Shown here: positions 17,075-26,165 of the stretch, one piece after another
Layout: every line of letters begins with the position of its first letter
Numbering within the stretch: position 1 is the stretch's first letter
Assembly (NCBI RefSeq): GCF_937859915.1
Contig: NZ_CALMAW010000037.1
Span: forward strand, 1-36,103
Direction of reading: 5' to 3'
DNA: 36,103 nucleotides
Source of the DNA: an uncultured Sphingomonas sp.
GTDB taxonomy: Bacteria; Pseudomonadota; Alphaproteobacteria; Sphingomonadales; Sphingomonadaceae
Notes under the pieces: generated by a model
What the model was told of the DNA's origin: nothing
The model's database searches: none
What the model saw: the letters and a program-made list of their open reading frames with translations, nothing else
Made by a program: the position numbers and the translations under genes

Positions 17075-17092
17075 GTGACAGTTTCATGCCAG
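17075..17092 (-). promoter_or_regulatory. Candidate PhoB box upstream of pit
   Basis: Read on the minus strand the site is CTGGCATGAAACTGTCAC, two 7-nt direct repeats spaced by 4 nt. Against the consensus CTGTCAT-N4-CTGTCAT it differs at one base in each repeat. It lies 40 bp upstream of the pit ATG, a suitable distance for a PhoB-activated promoter. The same intergenic region serves the divergent KirBac gene. Confidence 0.6.
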
Positions 17093-17164
17093 CGCGCGGA
17101 CCCACACCCTTGACAGGCCGACGCCGACGCCCCTGAGTTCCGCGGCGGACGGAGGCGAGCACCC

Positions 17165-17188
17165 ATGAACAAGATGACGCCAACATGA
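17165..17188 (+). other. Seven-residue upstream ORF overlapping the KirBac start
   Basis: ATG-AAC-AAG-ATG-ACG-CCA-ACA-TGA encodes MNKMTPT, and its stop overlaps the KirBac ATG (ATGA). The KirBac start has no clear Shine-Dalgarno, so translation could be coupled to this mini-ORF. The mini-ORF itself has only a weak GGCGAG upstream, so this may be chance. Confidence 0.3.
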
Positions 17189-18060
17189 GCAGGCAACACC
17201 GCCGCCAGCGCGTCGACCTCGGCGGCTTCGAGGCGATCAAGATCGGCGGCCCGGGCGCGTTCGCCGACCTCTATTACAGCCTGATGGAGATACGCTGGCC
17301 GGCCTTCTTCGCGGTCGTATCGGCGGCATTCGTGCTGATCAACCTCGGCTTCGGGCTGCTCTACGCAGCACTCCCCGGCGCGATCGGCAATATGGTCGCT
17401 GGCTCGGTCGCCGACGGCTTCTTCTTCTCGGTCGAGACGCTGGGCACGGTTGGCTACGGCAATATGGCGCCCGCGACGCGGCTCGGACATGCGATCGCCG
17501 CGGTCGAGATCCTGCTCGGCTTGTTCTTCTCGGCGACGATGACCGGGCTGATCTTCGCGCGCTTCGCCCGCCCGCGCGCCGCGATCGTCTTCAGTCGCGT
17601 CGCCGTGGTCAGCCGCGTCGGCGACCGAATGATGCTGATGGTCCGGCTCGCTTCGCTGCGCGCGCAGCCGCTCGCCGACGTCAGCGCGCAGATGTCGTGG
17701 CTCGAGCGCGTGACGCTCCCCGACGGCCAGATTTTCCGCCGGCTCGCGGATCTGCCGCTGGTGCGCTCGCAAAACCCCGCTTTCGCGCTGACCTGGACGC
17801 TGGTGCATGTCATCGAGCCGGGATCGGCGATGATGGCCGCGCTCGAACGCCCCGAACGCTTCCGCCTGACCGTGACGGTCAGCGGGCTCGACACCCTGCT
17901 CGCCAGCCCGACGCTTGGCCAGCACAGCTATGGTCGCGCCGATATCCGGCTCGATCACGAATTCGAGGACATCATCCTCGATGAGGACGGGCTCGTCCAT
18001 CTCGACCTGTCGAAGCTTCACGATGTCCGCGCACGCGGGGCGGTTTCCGAGACCGGGTAA
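17185..18060 (+). CDS. KirBac-type inward-rectifier potassium channel
   Basis: A 291-residue channel with two membrane helices (about residues 39-62 and 98-124) flanking a pore helix and the K+ selectivity filter T88-V-G-Y-G92. The cytoplasmic C-terminal half is the immunoglobulin-like Kir domain (for example WLERVTLPDGQIFRRL and NPAFALTWTLVHVI). The slide-helix region ADLYYSLMEIRWP precedes helix 1, as in KirBac proteins. It should tetramerise in the inner membrane. It is divergent from pit and lies 64 nt ahead of the DedA gene. The start is weakly supported by the ribosome binding site. Confidence 0.92.
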   Translation: MSRQHRRQRVDLGGFEAIKIGGPGAFADLYYSLMEIRWPAFFAVVSAAFVLINLGFGLLYAALPGAIGNMVAGSVADGFFFSVETLGTVGYGNMAPATRLGHAIAAVEILLGLFFSATMTGLIFARFARPRAAIVFSRVAVVSRVGDRMMLMVRLASLRAQPLADVSAQMSWLERVTLPDGQIFRRLADLPLVRSQNPAFALTWTLVHVIEPGSAMMAALERPERFRLTVTVSGLDTLLASPTLGQHSYGRADIRLDHEFEDIILDEDGLVHLDLSKLHDVRARGAVSETG

Positions 18061-18124
18061 CCGCCGAATGGCGGTCGACGCACGGCGCGATAGCGTCAAC
18101 GACCATTTTGCGTCATGCGGATGC

Positions 18125-18718
18125 ATGACCATCGAGATGCTGATCGCGAAATATGGCCTGTTCGCGCTGTTTGTCGGGTCGGGGCTCGAGGGCGAGATGG
18201 TCGTCGTGACCGGCGGCGTGCTCGCGCACCAGGGGCTGGTGCCGCTGTGGGGCGCGATGCTGGTGTCGGCGATGGGCTCGTGCCTCGCCGATCAGCTGTG
18301 GTTCTTTATCGGCCGCTATTTCCGTCACTACCGGTGGGTGCAGACGATGATGGAGCGCGCCGCGTTCGCGCGCGCCAAGGGTCTTCTCGAACGCTACCCG
18401 GTCGCCTTCATCTTCGGCTTCCGCTTCATCTACGGCCTGCGCACGATCAGCCCGATCGCGATCGGCGCGACGCATGTCGAGACCCGCAAGTTCGTGCCGA
18501 TCAACATCGTCGCCGCCGCGGTCTGGGGGCCAATGTTCACGCTGCTCGGCTATGCCTTCGGGCGCGCGATCGATCCGCTGCTGCATCGGCTGCAGGAGAG
18601 CATGACCTCGGCGATCCTGGTCGCCGGTGGGGTCGCCTCGCTAGCCCTCGGCGCGCTGTGGCTCGTGCGGCGCCATCGCGCGAAGGCGGCCGCCGAGACC
18701 GCTTCCGACACGCCCTGA
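18125..18718 (+). CDS. DedA family membrane protein
   Basis: A 197-residue inner-membrane protein of the DedA/SNARE-associated (VTT) family. Members act as flippases or transporters of lipid carriers and affect membrane potential and envelope stress. Seen features are G-S-G-L-E-G-E at the first helix, a glycine-rich re-entrant segment, and the F-x-x-R-F-I-Y-G-L-R-T motif (GFRFIYGLRTISPI) with its conserved arginines. The ATG at 18125 is chosen because the upstream part of the frame overlaps the KirBac gene and is not membrane-like; no strong ribosome binding site is seen. It ends 10 nt before the convergent diguanylate cyclase gene. Confidence 0.9.
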   Translation: MTIEMLIAKYGLFALFVGSGLEGEMVVVTGGVLAHQGLVPLWGAMLVSAMGSCLADQLWFFIGRYFRHYRWVQTMMERAAFARAKGLLERYPVAFIFGFRFIYGLRTISPIAIGATHVETRKFVPINIVAAAVWGPMFTLLGYAFGRAIDPLLHRLQESMTSAILVAGGVASLALGALWLVRRHRAKAAAETASDTP

Positions 18719-18728
18719 ACGGTCGCCG

Positions 18729-20936
18729 TCAGGCGGCCAGCTGAAGTGTGTTCCGGCCCGCCTGCTTGGCGGCGTAGAGCGCGCAGTCCGCCTTGTGGAG
18801 CAATACCGCAAGATCGTCGGCCGCCGCCCCGCACATCTCCGCGACGCCGACGCTCACCGTCGCCGGCGGCGATGGTGCGAGGGTCGCGGCGACGCGCTCG
18901 ATCTCCGCCCGCAGCCGCTCGGCGATCCGCATCGCGAGCACGGCGTCCGATCCCGGCAAGATCACGAGAAACTCCTCGCCGCCGATCCGCCCGACGAGGT
19001 CGCCGGTCCGTACCGAGGCCTGCGCCGCCGCGGCGACCTGCTGGAGCACCTGGTCGCCGACGGCATGTCCGTAGCGATCGTTGATCGTCTTAAAGTGATC
19101 GAGGTCGAAGGTCGCGATCGACAGCGGTCGACCCGATGCGCGTGCCTGTGCGAGCGCGTCGCTGAGCGTCTGCAGCGTCTTGCGCCGACTGGCCACGCCG
19201 GTCAGCGCATCGGTGTCGGCGATCAGTGTCGCTGCCCGCGCGACATTCTCGGCCGCGATGCGCGCCGCCTCCAGCTCGCTCTCGATCTCGACCTGGCGGC
19301 TGACGTCCTGGATCACTCCGAACGTGGCGATCAGCGCACCGTCGCCGCCGATTTCGGGCTCCCCGCGCGAGACAACGTGGCGCAGCTCTCCGTCGGTGCG
19401 CACGATCCGTGCGGTAAACTCGAAGCTCTCGCCGGTCGCTGCGCTGTGATTGACGATCTCGCTGACGCGCGCGCGATCGTCCGGATGGTAGAAGGTAAGC
19501 GCTTCTGCCAATCCCAGCCGGGTCGCCGGATCGACCGCGTGCATACGGTAGACTTCGGACGACCAGAAGACCGTGCCCTTCGTGAAGTCGAGCCGCCAAT
19601 GGCCGACCAGTGCGATGCGCTCCGCCATGCTGAGCAGTCGATGGCTTTCCTCGAGCCGGGCGCTTGCGGCGGCGGCGGCGATTTCGGCGGCCCGCCGCAG
19701 CGAGACGTCGCGGACACCCGCGACGACCTCGATCGGCGCGCCGGTCGTCGGGTCGGTGACTAGGCTGCAGGTCGCTTCGAGCCAGACATAATGGCCGTCG
19801 CGGTGGCGCTCGCGATACACGCAGGACGGATCGATCATGCCGTCCAGCATGCTCTTCCAGACCCGCCCGACGGCCGGACGGTCGTCGGGGTGGATCGTGT
19901 CCCGCAGCGACAGGCCGCACATCTCTTCGGGCTCGTAGCCGAGCAGCCGCCGACAGGCGGGCGAAACATACAGCGGCGTGCCGTCGAGCCGCAGCCGCAC
20001 GACGATGTCGCGCGAACTGTCGGCGAGCAGCCGGTGCATCCGCTCGCTCTCCGCGCAAGCCACGGTCAGCTTGGTCCGCGCCGCGAGGATCGCCGCGACC
20101 GGCAACGCGGTCGCGAACAGCATCGCCATATAGAATTGCAGAAACCCGGTGACCTCGTCGTCATGGCCGCGGATCAGCACCAGCGGTCCGGCGCCGACGC
20201 CGCTGAACAGCGCGGCGATGACGGCAATGATCAATACGCCGCTCGCTGCACCGAACGGCCCCAATCGGTACGTCGCGACCAGCAGCGCCATCATCGGCAG
20301 GAACAGGAGCGGGTAGGAACTCTCCGCGAACACGCCGCAGGAGACGAGCGCGACCGCACCGAGCAGGATCACCGCCTGCGCCGGCGTCCCGGTGCGGACG
20401 GCGCGGCCTTCCTCGTCGCGGGCGAGACCAGTGACGATCATCGGCGTGACGATCGCCATGCCCAGCACGTCGGCGACAAACCAGGATGCGAAGACGTGAA
20501 TGCCGGTGAACCCGGTAGCAACGACGCCGACGCCGGCGCCCGCCAACGCGCCGATGCCGACCGCGGCGCAGAACCGACCAACCCCCCTTGGCGTGACGAA
20601 GGACGGCATCGCCCGGCCGCCGCGCCGCAGCAGGAACGCGGTCAGCGTGGTCTCGGTCATCGCAGCAAGCGTGAATCCCGCGGCGGTCGCCAGCGTCTCG
20701 CCAGTCGAGAGGTTGAAGGCAAAGCAGGCAAGCGCGCTTGCGCCGATCAGGCCAGGCGCCGATCGCCACGGCGCGATCAGCAAGGCCGCGAGCAATATCC
20801 CGCTTGGCGGCCACATCGTCGCGATGCCGTTGGCGCTGCGGTCGAGGTCGATCGACAACATCGCGGTCGCGAAATAGGCGACGCCGACGATCAGCGGCCA
20901 CGCGGCGCGCGGCACGAACGCTTGCAATGTCCTCAA
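18729..20936 (-). CDS. Diguanylate cyclase with MASE1 sensor and two PAS domains
   Basis: A 735-residue membrane-bound enzyme expected to make cyclic di-GMP. Residues 1 to about 290 form a MASE1 multi-helix sensor (start WPLIVGVAYFATAMLS, then the conserved MWPPSGI). Two PAS/PAC modules follow (about 300-420 and 425-550), and then a GGDEF domain with the intact active site G652-G-E-E-F656 and an inhibitory RxxD site (R643-T-G-D646) at the correct five-residue distance. The start is TTG at 20936, supported by a perfect AAGGAGG eight bases upstream. That ribosome binding site lies in a strong hairpin, so translation is probably restrained. No EAL domain is present. Confidence 0.93.
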   Translation of the reverse strand: MRTLQAFVPRAAWPLIVGVAYFATAMLSIDLDRSANGIATMWPPSGILLAALLIAPWRSAPGLIGASALACFAFNLSTGETLATAAGFTLAAMTETTLTAFLLRRGGRAMPSFVTPRGVGRFCAAVGIGALAGAGVGVVATGFTGIHVFASWFVADVLGMAIVTPMIVTGLARDEEGRAVRTGTPAQAVILLGAVALVSCGVFAESSYPLLFLPMMALLVATYRLGPFGAASGVLIIAVIAALFSGVGAGPLVLIRGHDDEVTGFLQFYMAMLFATALPVAAILAARTKLTVACAESERMHRLLADSSRDIVVRLRLDGTPLYVSPACRRLLGYEPEEMCGLSLRDTIHPDDRPAVGRVWKSMLDGMIDPSCVYRERHRDGHYVWLEATCSLVTDPTTGAPIEVVAGVRDVSLRRAAEIAAAAASARLEESHRLLSMAERIALVGHWRLDFTKGTVFWSSEVYRMHAVDPATRLGLAEALTFYHPDDRARVSEIVNHSAATGESFEFTARIVRTDGELRHVVSRGEPEIGGDGALIATFGVIQDVSRQVEIESELEAARIAAENVARAATLIADTDALTGVASRRKTLQTLSDALAQARASGRPLSIATFDLDHFKTINDRYGHAVGDQVLQQVAAAAQASVRTGDLVGRIGGEEFLVILPGSDAVLAMRIAERLRAEIERVAATLAPSPPATVSVGVAEMCGAAADDLAVLLHKADCALYAAKQAGRNTLQLAA

Positions 20937-20945
20937 CCGTGCATC

Positions 20946-20969
20946 CTCCTTAGACCATCGTCTAAGGAG
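20946..20969 (-). promoter_or_regulatory. Hairpin that sequesters the Shine-Dalgarno of the GGDEF gene
   Basis: In the mRNA, CUCCUUAGAC pairs perfectly with GUCUAAGGAG over 10 bp around the loop GAUG. The 3' arm contains AAGGAG of the ribosome binding site used by the TTG start at 20936, and the 5' arm (CUCCUU) is a natural anti-Shine-Dalgarno. The same 24-bp dyad could also serve as a DNA operator. Confidence 0.65.
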
Positions 20970-21001
20970 CAGAGGTGGGCATCGGGTTAACGGCGGGCGT
21001 G

Positions 21002-21511
21002 TTACGGCTTGAGGCGGATCGGCAGACCGGCGGCGAGAAATACCGCCTCGTCGACCGCCGCGGCGACCGCTTGGTTGATCGTCCCGGCGACGTCGCGGAA
21101 CCGGCGCGCCAGCGCGTTGTCGGGCACGATGCCCAGTCCTACTTCGTTCGACACCAGAATGAGCGGCCCGCGCGTCGCACCTATCGCCCCGACCAGCGCG
21201 GCGGTGGCCTCGTCGACGTCACGTTCGGCGAAGATCAGGTTGGACGCCCACAGCGTCAGACAGTCGATCAGCAGAACAGCGTCGGGGCGGGTCTCGGCCA
21301 TGATCGTCGTGGCCAGGTCGAGCGGCGCCTCGATCGTGCGCCAGCGTGGCCCGCGATCGGCGCGGTGGCGCGCGATGCGTTCCGCCATCTCGTCGTCGAA
21401 CGGCTGGGCGGTGGCAACATAGACAAGTGCGCCGGCCTCAGCCTCCGCGCGCGTCTGCGCATGGCGACTCTTGCCCGATCGCGCGCCCCCCAAGACCAGC
21501 AGCGTCCGCAT
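21002..21511 (-). CDS. cobU: Bifunctional adenosylcobinamide kinase / adenosylcobinamide-phosphate guanylyltransferase
   Basis: Phosphorylates adenosylcobinamide and then transfers GMP, giving the GDP-cobinamide used by CobS (CobP in P. denitrificans naming). The protein is 169 residues, with the Walker A motif GGARSGKS (residues 8-15), the DCLTLW segment and the VSNEVGLGIVP motif typical of the family. The ATG at 21511 is chosen over one 33 nt upstream because MRTLLVLGGARSGKS is the conserved N terminus and GGAAGGG precedes it. It is divergent from cobC with 62 bp between the starts, too little for a cobalamin riboswitch. Confidence 0.95.
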   Translation of the reverse strand: MRTLLVLGGARSGKSRHAQTRAEAEAGALVYVATAQPFDDEMAERIARHRADRGPRWRTIEAPLDLATTIMAETRPDAVLLIDCLTLWASNLIFAERDVDEATAALVGAIGATRGPLILVSNEVGLGIVPDNALARRFRDVAGTINQAVAAAVDEAVFLAAGLPIRLKP

Positions 21512-21573
21512 CCTTGCCCTTCCCTTTCGGCCCCGATCCGCCATTAGGGCAGCGACGGGCGAAAGGATATCGG

Positions 21574-22524
21574 GTGAGCGTGTGGACGGGACATGGCGGC
21601 AGGCTGGGCGCCGCGCGCGCCGCGTGGCCCGATGCGCCGACCCCGTGGCTGGATTTGTCGACGGGCATCAACCCATGCCCCTGGGACATCCGCGCCGCCG
21701 GGCCGATCGCTTGGCAGGCGCTGCCCGACGATGGCGCGCTGGCGGCGCTGGAGGCGACCGCCGCACGGATGTTCGGCATCCCGACCGACTGTCTGTGCGC
21801 CGTGCCGGGCAGCGAGATGGGATTGCGGCTGCTCGCGACCTTGGGGCTGCCGACGCCTGTGCACTATGTCGCACCGGGCTATCGCACGCATGGCGAGGCG
21901 TTTGCGGACAGCAAGCCCGTGCCGCGATCGGCGATCGGTGCCGTTTCGGGGACTTTGCTGGTGGCCAGTCCCGGCAATCCCGACGGTCGGTCCGTGACGC
22001 GGGACGAACTGGCGGGATCGGGCTTGCGGATCATCGACGAGGCGTTCGCGGATGTATCGAACGGCCCCAGCCTGTTCGTCGACGATGGCCGGACGATCGT
22101 GTTGCGGTCGTTCGGGAAATTCTTCGGCCTGGCCGGCGTCCGGCTCGGCTTTGTCGCCGCGCCGCGGGACCTGATTGCGCGACTGCGGGGTCGGCTCGGC
22201 GCTTGGCCCGTATCGGCGGCGGCGATCGCGATCGGGACCGCCGCCTATGCCGACACCGGCTGGATCGCCGCGACGCGCGCCCGCCTGCCGCTCGACGCCG
22301 CGGCGCTCGATCGCGTCCTGCGTCGTCGCGGCCTGACGCCCGCAGGCCAATGCCCGCTATTCCGTCTCGTCGACACGTCGCAGGCCGCGACGATCTTCGG
22401 GCGGCTTGCTGCCGCGGGGATTCTCGTCCGCCCGTTCGACGCACCGTCGACGTGGCTCCGCTTCGGCCTGCCGCCGGATCCGTCCGCGCTTGACCGCCTC
22501 GACCGGGCGCTTGCGCATGGCTGA
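21574..22524 (+). CDS. cobC: Threonine-phosphate decarboxylase-type aminotransferase (CobC)
   Basis: A fold-type I PLP enzyme of 316 residues which, in the cobalamin pathway, supplies (R)-1-amino-2-propanol phosphate from threonine phosphate (CobC in P. denitrificans, CobD in Salmonella). The N terminus has LDLSTGINP; the PLP lysine is K182 in RSFGKFFGLAGVRLGF. It is shorter than the Salmonella enzyme, as is common for the alphaproteobacterial form. The GTG start at 21574 has AAAGGA at good spacing. It overlaps cbiB by 8 nt, so the three plus-strand cob genes form one operon. Confidence 0.92.
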   Translation: MSVWTGHGGRLGAARAAWPDAPTPWLDLSTGINPCPWDIRAAGPIAWQALPDDGALAALEATAARMFGIPTDCLCAVPGSEMGLRLLATLGLPTPVHYVAPGYRTHGEAFADSKPVPRSAIGAVSGTLLVASPGNPDGRSVTRDELAGSGLRIIDEAFADVSNGPSLFVDDGRTIVLRSFGKFFGLAGVRLGFVAAPRDLIARLRGRLGAWPVSAAAIAIGTAAYADTGWIAATRARLPLDAAALDRVLRRRGLTPAGQCPLFRLVDTSQAATIFGRLAAAGILVRPFDAPSTWLRFGLPPDPSALDRLDRALAHG

Positions 22525-23455
22525 GCCGGTCGCGCTGGCGGCGCTCGCGATCGATGCCGCGATCGGCTGGCCGCCGGCGCTCTATGCCCGGATCGGCCAC
22601 CCCGTTGGACTGTTCGCGCGGTTGATTGGGGGATGCGAGCGGCGTCTCAATCGGGCCCAATGGTACGCGTCGGTGCGGCGGGCCGCGGGGATAGCGACGC
22701 TCGTGCTGCTGCTTGGCGCGACCGGCGGTCTTGCCTGGGCGATCGAGCAGGCGGTTCGTGCGTACCTAGGCAAAGGCGCGTGGCCGGTGTTCGCGCTGCT
22801 CGCCGCGCCAGGTCTCGCACAACGCAGCCTCCAGGATCATGTCCGCCCGGTCGCGCGGGCGCTGCTGGTCGGCGACATCCCGGCGGCGCGACGCGCGGTC
22901 GCAATGATCGTCGGCCGGGACACCGCGCGGCTCGACGAACCGGGCATCGTGCGCGCCGCGATCGAGAGCCTGGCAGAGAGCTTCTGCGACGGGATCGCCG
23001 CGCCGCTGTTCTGGCTGCTCGTCGCCGGTCTGCCGGGCCTGTGGGTGTATAAGGCGCTCAACACCGCGGACAGCCTGATCGGTCACCGCGAGCCGCGCTG
23101 GCGCGCCTTCGGCTGGGCCGCCGCGCGCACCGACGACCTCGCCAACCTTGTCCCGGCGCGGATTTCGGGCGTCGTGATCTGTCTCGTCGCCGGCCGCGGC
23201 TGGGCGACGATGCGACGCGACGCGCGACGGCACGCCTCGCCCAACGCCGGCTGGCCCGAGGCCGCGATGGCGGGCGCGCTCGACCTCCGGCTCGGCGGTC
23301 CGATCGGCTACGACGGCGTCATGCACCTCAAGCCTTGGATCGGCGCGGGGCAGACGGCGGCACGCGCTGCGGACATCGAGCGCGGGCTGATCGTCTACCG
23401 TCGCGCCTGCCTGGCGCTGTGGGTGATCGCGGGAGGGGTCGCATGGCTGCTGTGA
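22517..23455 (+). CDS. cbiB: Adenosylcobinamide-phosphate synthase (CbiB/CobD)
   Basis: A membrane enzyme that joins the aminopropanol arm to adenosylcobyric acid. It is 312 residues with several hydrophobic segments. Family signatures include LDRW-like [23 protein letters not shown] at the N terminus, [17 protein letters not shown], and [17 protein letters not shown] followed by the [21 protein letters not shown] stretch (each a conserved loop). The ATG overlaps the cobC stop by 8 nt, and the gene overlaps cobQ by 13 nt. The upstream in-frame extension inside cobC is not family-like. Confidence 0.94.
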   Translation: MAEPVALAALAIDAAIGWPPALYARIGHPVGLFARLIGGCERRLNRAQWYASVRRAAGIATLVLLLGATGGLAWAIEQAVRAYLGKGAWPVFALLAAPGLAQRSLQDHVRPVARALLVGDIPAARRAVAMIVGRDTARLDEPGIVRAAIESLAESFCDGIAAPLFWLLVAGLPGLWVYKALNTADSLIGHREPRWRAFGWAAARTDDLANLVPARISGVVICLVAGRGWATMRRDARRHASPNAGWPEAAMAGALDLRLGGPIGYDGVMHLKPWIGAGQTAARAADIERGLIVYRRACLALWVIAGGVAWLL

Positions 23456-24915
23456 TGCTGCAGGGCACGGGGTCGGACGTCGGCAAGTCGGTGCTGGTGG
23501 CCGGGCTGTGCCGCGCGCTCGCCAACCGCGGGCTGACGGTGCGGCCGTTCAAGCCCCAAAACATGTCGAACAACGCTGCGGTCACCGCCGAGGGCGGCGA
23601 GATCGGCCGGGCGCAGGCGACGCAGGCGATCGCGTGCCGGGTGGCGCCGCATACCGACATGAATCCCGTTCTGCTCAAGCCTCAGGGCGATCGGACGTCG
23701 CAGCTGATCGTCCACGGCAGGGTCCGCGGCACGCTCGGCTCGGGGAATTATCGCGCCGGCCGGCGTGCGTTGCTCGGCGACGTGCTGGCGAGCTATCACC
23801 GGCTCCAGGCCCAGTGCGACGTCGTCGTGGTCGAGGGCGCCGGCTCGCCCGCCGAGATCAACCTGCGCGACGGCGACATCGCCAATATGGGCTTTGCGCG
23901 CGCTGCCGACGTCCCCGTGCTGCTCGTCGGCGACATCGACCGGGGCGGCGTGATCGCGGCGATCGCAGGCACGCGCGCGGTGATCGATCCGGCGGATGCG
24001 GCGATGATCCAAGGCTTTCTGATCAACAAGTTTCGCGGCGACCCGGTGCTGTTCGACGACGGCTATCGCGCGATCGAGCGGGTCTCGGGATGGCGCGGCT
24101 ACGGGGTCGTGCCCTGGCTGTCCGACGCTCGACGGCTACCGAGCGAGGATGCGGTCGTGCTCGAACGGCGGATGACGCGCGGCGACGGGCGCCTGGTGAT
24201 CGCCTGCCCGATCCTGCCGCGGATCTCCAATTTCGACGATCTCGATCCGCTGCGGCTCGAGCCCGGAGTCGAGCTGGTCATGGTGTCGCCCGGCCGTCCG
24301 ATCCCTGCCGACGCCGCCTTGGTCGTGCTCGCCGGATCGAAAGCCACCATCGCCGATTTGGCGAGCCTTCGCACCGAAGGCTGGGACATTGACATCCGTG
24401 CGCATCACCGCCGCGGCGGCGCCGTGCTGGGGCTGTGCGGCGGCTATCAGATGCTCGGCCGCCGCATCGCCGACCCGCTGGGTATCGAGGGCCCCGCGGT
24501 CAGCGTCGACGGCCTCGGGCTGCTCGACGTCGAGACCGTGCTGACGCCGGACAAGGCGCTGCGCGCTGTGACGGGCGATGCACTCGGCCGCCGCTTCGAA
24601 GGCTATGAGATGCATATGGGGGAGACCAGCGGGCCAGACCGCGTCCGCCCCGTCGCGCGCTTCGACGACGGCCGCGCGGACGGCGCGATCAGTGCGGACG
24701 GCCTGGTTGCGGGCAGCTATGTCCATGGCCTGCTCGCGCACCCCGACCAGCGCCACGCGTGGCTGGCGCGGATTGGCGCGGCGGGCGGCGGGGTCGACTA
24801 TCGCGCGTCGATCGACCAGGCGCTGGACGGCATCGCGGTGGTGCTCGAACGCCATGTCGACATCGACGCGATCGTCGCGCTGGCAGGCATGGCAGGCGAT
24901 CAGCGCGGCAAGTAG
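23443..24915 (+). CDS. cobQ: Cobyric acid synthase
   Basis: Adds four amide groups to adenosylcobyrinic acid a,c-diamide, using glutamine and ATP. The protein is 490 residues. The N-terminal dethiobiotin-synthetase-like domain has the P-loop G8-T-G-S-D-V-G-K-S16 and the KPQNMSNNA motif. The C-terminal triad-type amidotransferase domain has the nucleophile C332 ([11 protein letters not shown]) and H428 ([10 protein letters not shown]). The start is preceded by GGGAGGGG, and the gene overlaps the end of cbiB by 13 nt. Its last 780 bp are antisense to the run-on part of the cobS frame. Confidence 0.96.
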   Translation: MAAVMLQGTGSDVGKSVLVAGLCRALANRGLTVRPFKPQNMSNNAAVTAEGGEIGRAQATQAIACRVAPHTDMNPVLLKPQGDRTSQLIVHGRVRGTLGSGNYRAGRRALLGDVLASYHRLQAQCDVVVVEGAGSPAEINLRDGDIANMGFARAADVPVLLVGDIDRGGVIAAIAGTRAVIDPADAAMIQGFLINKFRGDPVLFDDGYRAIERVSGWRGYGVVPWLSDARRLPSEDAVVLERRMTRGDGRLVIACPILPRISNFDDLDPLRLEPGVELVMVSPGRPIPADAALVVLAGSKATIADLASLRTEGWDIDIRAHHRRGGAVLGLCGGYQMLGRRIADPLGIEGPAVSVDGLGLLDVETVLTPDKALRAVTGDALGRRFEGYEMHMGETSGPDRVRPVARFDDGRADGAISADGLVAGSYVHGLLAHPDQRHAWLARIGAAGGGVDYRASIDQALDGIAVVLERHVDIDAIVALAGMAGDQRGK

Positions 24916-25599
24916 CAGCCCGGTCTCGACAATCTCGATCCCGGCGCCGTGACAGTCGCCCGAGACGCCGCCGACCTTGCGCCAGAGCCACCCGCAGAAG
25001 GCGGCGATCAGCAGCGGTGCCGCGAGCATCGCCGGCCATGCCAGCGCGCTTGCGGCGAGCAGGGCCGTCCAGCCGGCGATGTCGATCGCGCGCACGGCGC
25101 GTCCCAGCTGTGCGCCCAGCCCGGCGTGCAGCGGTTGCAGGAGACGCGCCCAGACCAGCGGCCCCAGCCGCGCTGCCGCGGGAATAAGGATCAGCGGCGG
25201 GAATGTGCGTGCCTCGACGATACCGTGGAGCAACAGCGTCTTGGCAAGCAGCTGGACCGCAATCGCGACCACGCCGAAACTGCCGATATGCGGGTCAGCC
25301 ATCACGGCCTGCATCCGCGCGCGATCGCCATGCGCGGCGCCCAGGCCGTCGGCGAGATCGCCCAGCCCATCGAGATGCAGCGCGCCGGTGACCGCGACCC
25401 ATGCCACCAGCGCCGTGAGCGCCCCCGTCCAGGGATCGAGCTGGGCGCCGGCCCAGGCGGCGCCCGCGACGATCGCGCCGACGATCAGCCCGACCGCCGG
25501 AAACCAGCGGATCGAGGCCGCGAAGTCCGCCCCGTCCGCACGTACCGGTGGCAGCGGCAGCCGCGTCAGGAACTGCACGGCGAGCACCAATCGTCTCAT
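24136..25599 (-). CDS. cobS: Adenosylcobinamide-GDP ribazoletransferase (CobS), frame running on past the usual C terminus
   Basis: An inner-membrane enzyme that joins GDP-cobinamide to alpha-ribazole(-phosphate), the last assembly step. The first ~235 residues are a complete CobS: FLTRLPLP, the acidic motif [13 protein letters not shown] (75-87) and [11 protein letters not shown] near the end, with multiple membrane helices. After LLLAALIA (near 24900), where CobS proteins usually stop, no stop occurs in frame until 24136, so the predicted protein is 487 residues with a tail encoded antisense to cobQ. That tail is not a recognisable domain. A TGA lies at 24900-24902, but in another frame. 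The ATG at 25599 (ATGA overlap with the phosphatase stop) is preferred to 25605. Confidence 0.82.
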   Translation of the reverse strand: MRRLVLAVQFLTRLPLPPVRADGADFAASIRWFPAVGLIVGAIVAGAAWAGAQLDPWTGALTALVAWVAVTGALHLDGLGDLADGLGAAHGDRARMQAVMADPHIGSFGVVAIAVQLLAKTLLLHGIVEARTFPPLILIPAAARLGPLVWARLLQPLHAGLGAQLGRAVRAIDIAGWTALLAASALAWPAMLAAPLLIAAFCGWLWRKVGGVSGDCHGAGIEIVETGLLLAALIACHACQRDDRVDVDMAFEHHRDAVQRLVDRRAIVDPAARRANPRQPRVALVGVREQAMDIAARNQAVRTDRAVRAAVVEARDGADAVWPAGLPHMHLIAFEAAAECIARHSAQRLVRRQHGLDVEQPEAVDADRGALDTQRVGDAAAEHLIAAAQPQHGAAAAVMRTDVNVPAFGAKARQIGDGGFRSGEHDQGGVGRDRTAGRHHDQLDSGLEPQRIEIVEIGDPRQDRAGDHQAPVAARHPPFEHDRILAR

Positions 25600-26165
25600 G
25601 GCCATAGGCCGACGATCTGGCCGGCGGGCGCCTCACCCGGCCAGACGCGGAGCGCGAGAAGCGCTGCATAGGGCAGATCGACCGCCCAGAGCTGGCGCTG
25701 CGCAAAGCCGCACAGGACCGCGAGTGCCGCGCGCATCGCGCCGCCATGCGTGACGACCAGCGTCGGCCGCGGGGCGATCGCGCCGAGCGCCGCGCCGACG
25801 CGTGTCGTCAAGGACGACCAGCGCTCGCCGTCGGGCGGCGGGTTGGCGTCGGGATCGTCCCAGAAGCGGCTCAGCAGGGCGGGATCGATCGCGCTTGGCG
25901 AGCGTCCGTCCCATTCGCCGAAATCGAGTTCGCGCCAGCGCGCGTCGATTACCGGAGCGAGGCCGCGGGGGGCGCCGCACGCCTCTGCGCAGGCCCGCGC
26001 GCGCAGCAGATCGGAGCAGTGCAGCGCCTCGATCTCGAGGTCGGCGACCTGCGCGGTGCAGGCGTCGATACCGCCCGCGGTGACCGGGCTGTCGGTCCGG
26101 CCGAGCAGCAGGCCCGGCGTCTCGGGCGCGCCGTGCCGCAGCAGATAGAGCGGGAAACTGCTCAT
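25596..26165 (-). CDS. Histidine phosphatase family protein, likely alpha-ribazole phosphatase
   Basis: A 189-residue member of the phosphoglycerate mutase-like superfamily, with the catalytic RHG motif at the N terminus (YLLRHGAPETPG), FGEWDGRS, and the second histidine in VVTHGGAMRA. Between cobT and cobS such a gene usually encodes the phosphatase that removes the phosphate of alpha-ribazole phosphate or of cobalamin 5'-phosphate (CobC in Salmonella). The assignment rests on context. It overlaps cobT by 4 nt (ATGA) and cobS by 4 nt. The frame is open further upstream, but that part is antisense-like and lies inside cobT. Confidence 0.88.
   Translation of the reverse strand: MSSFPLYLLRHGAPETPGLLLGRTDSPVTAGGIDACTAQVADLEIEALHCSDLLRARACAEACGAPRGLAPVIDARWRELDFGEWDGRSPSAIDPALLSRFWDDPDANPPPDGERWSSLTTRVGAALGAIAPRPTLVVTHGGAMRAALAVLCGFAQRQLWAVDLPYAALLALRVWPGEAPAGQIVGLWP

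Noticed and set aside
24136-24890. Run-on tail of CobS as a new protein domain
   Set aside because: The tail is exactly antisense to conserved cobQ codons and has no recognisable motif; it is kept only as an open-frame oddity.
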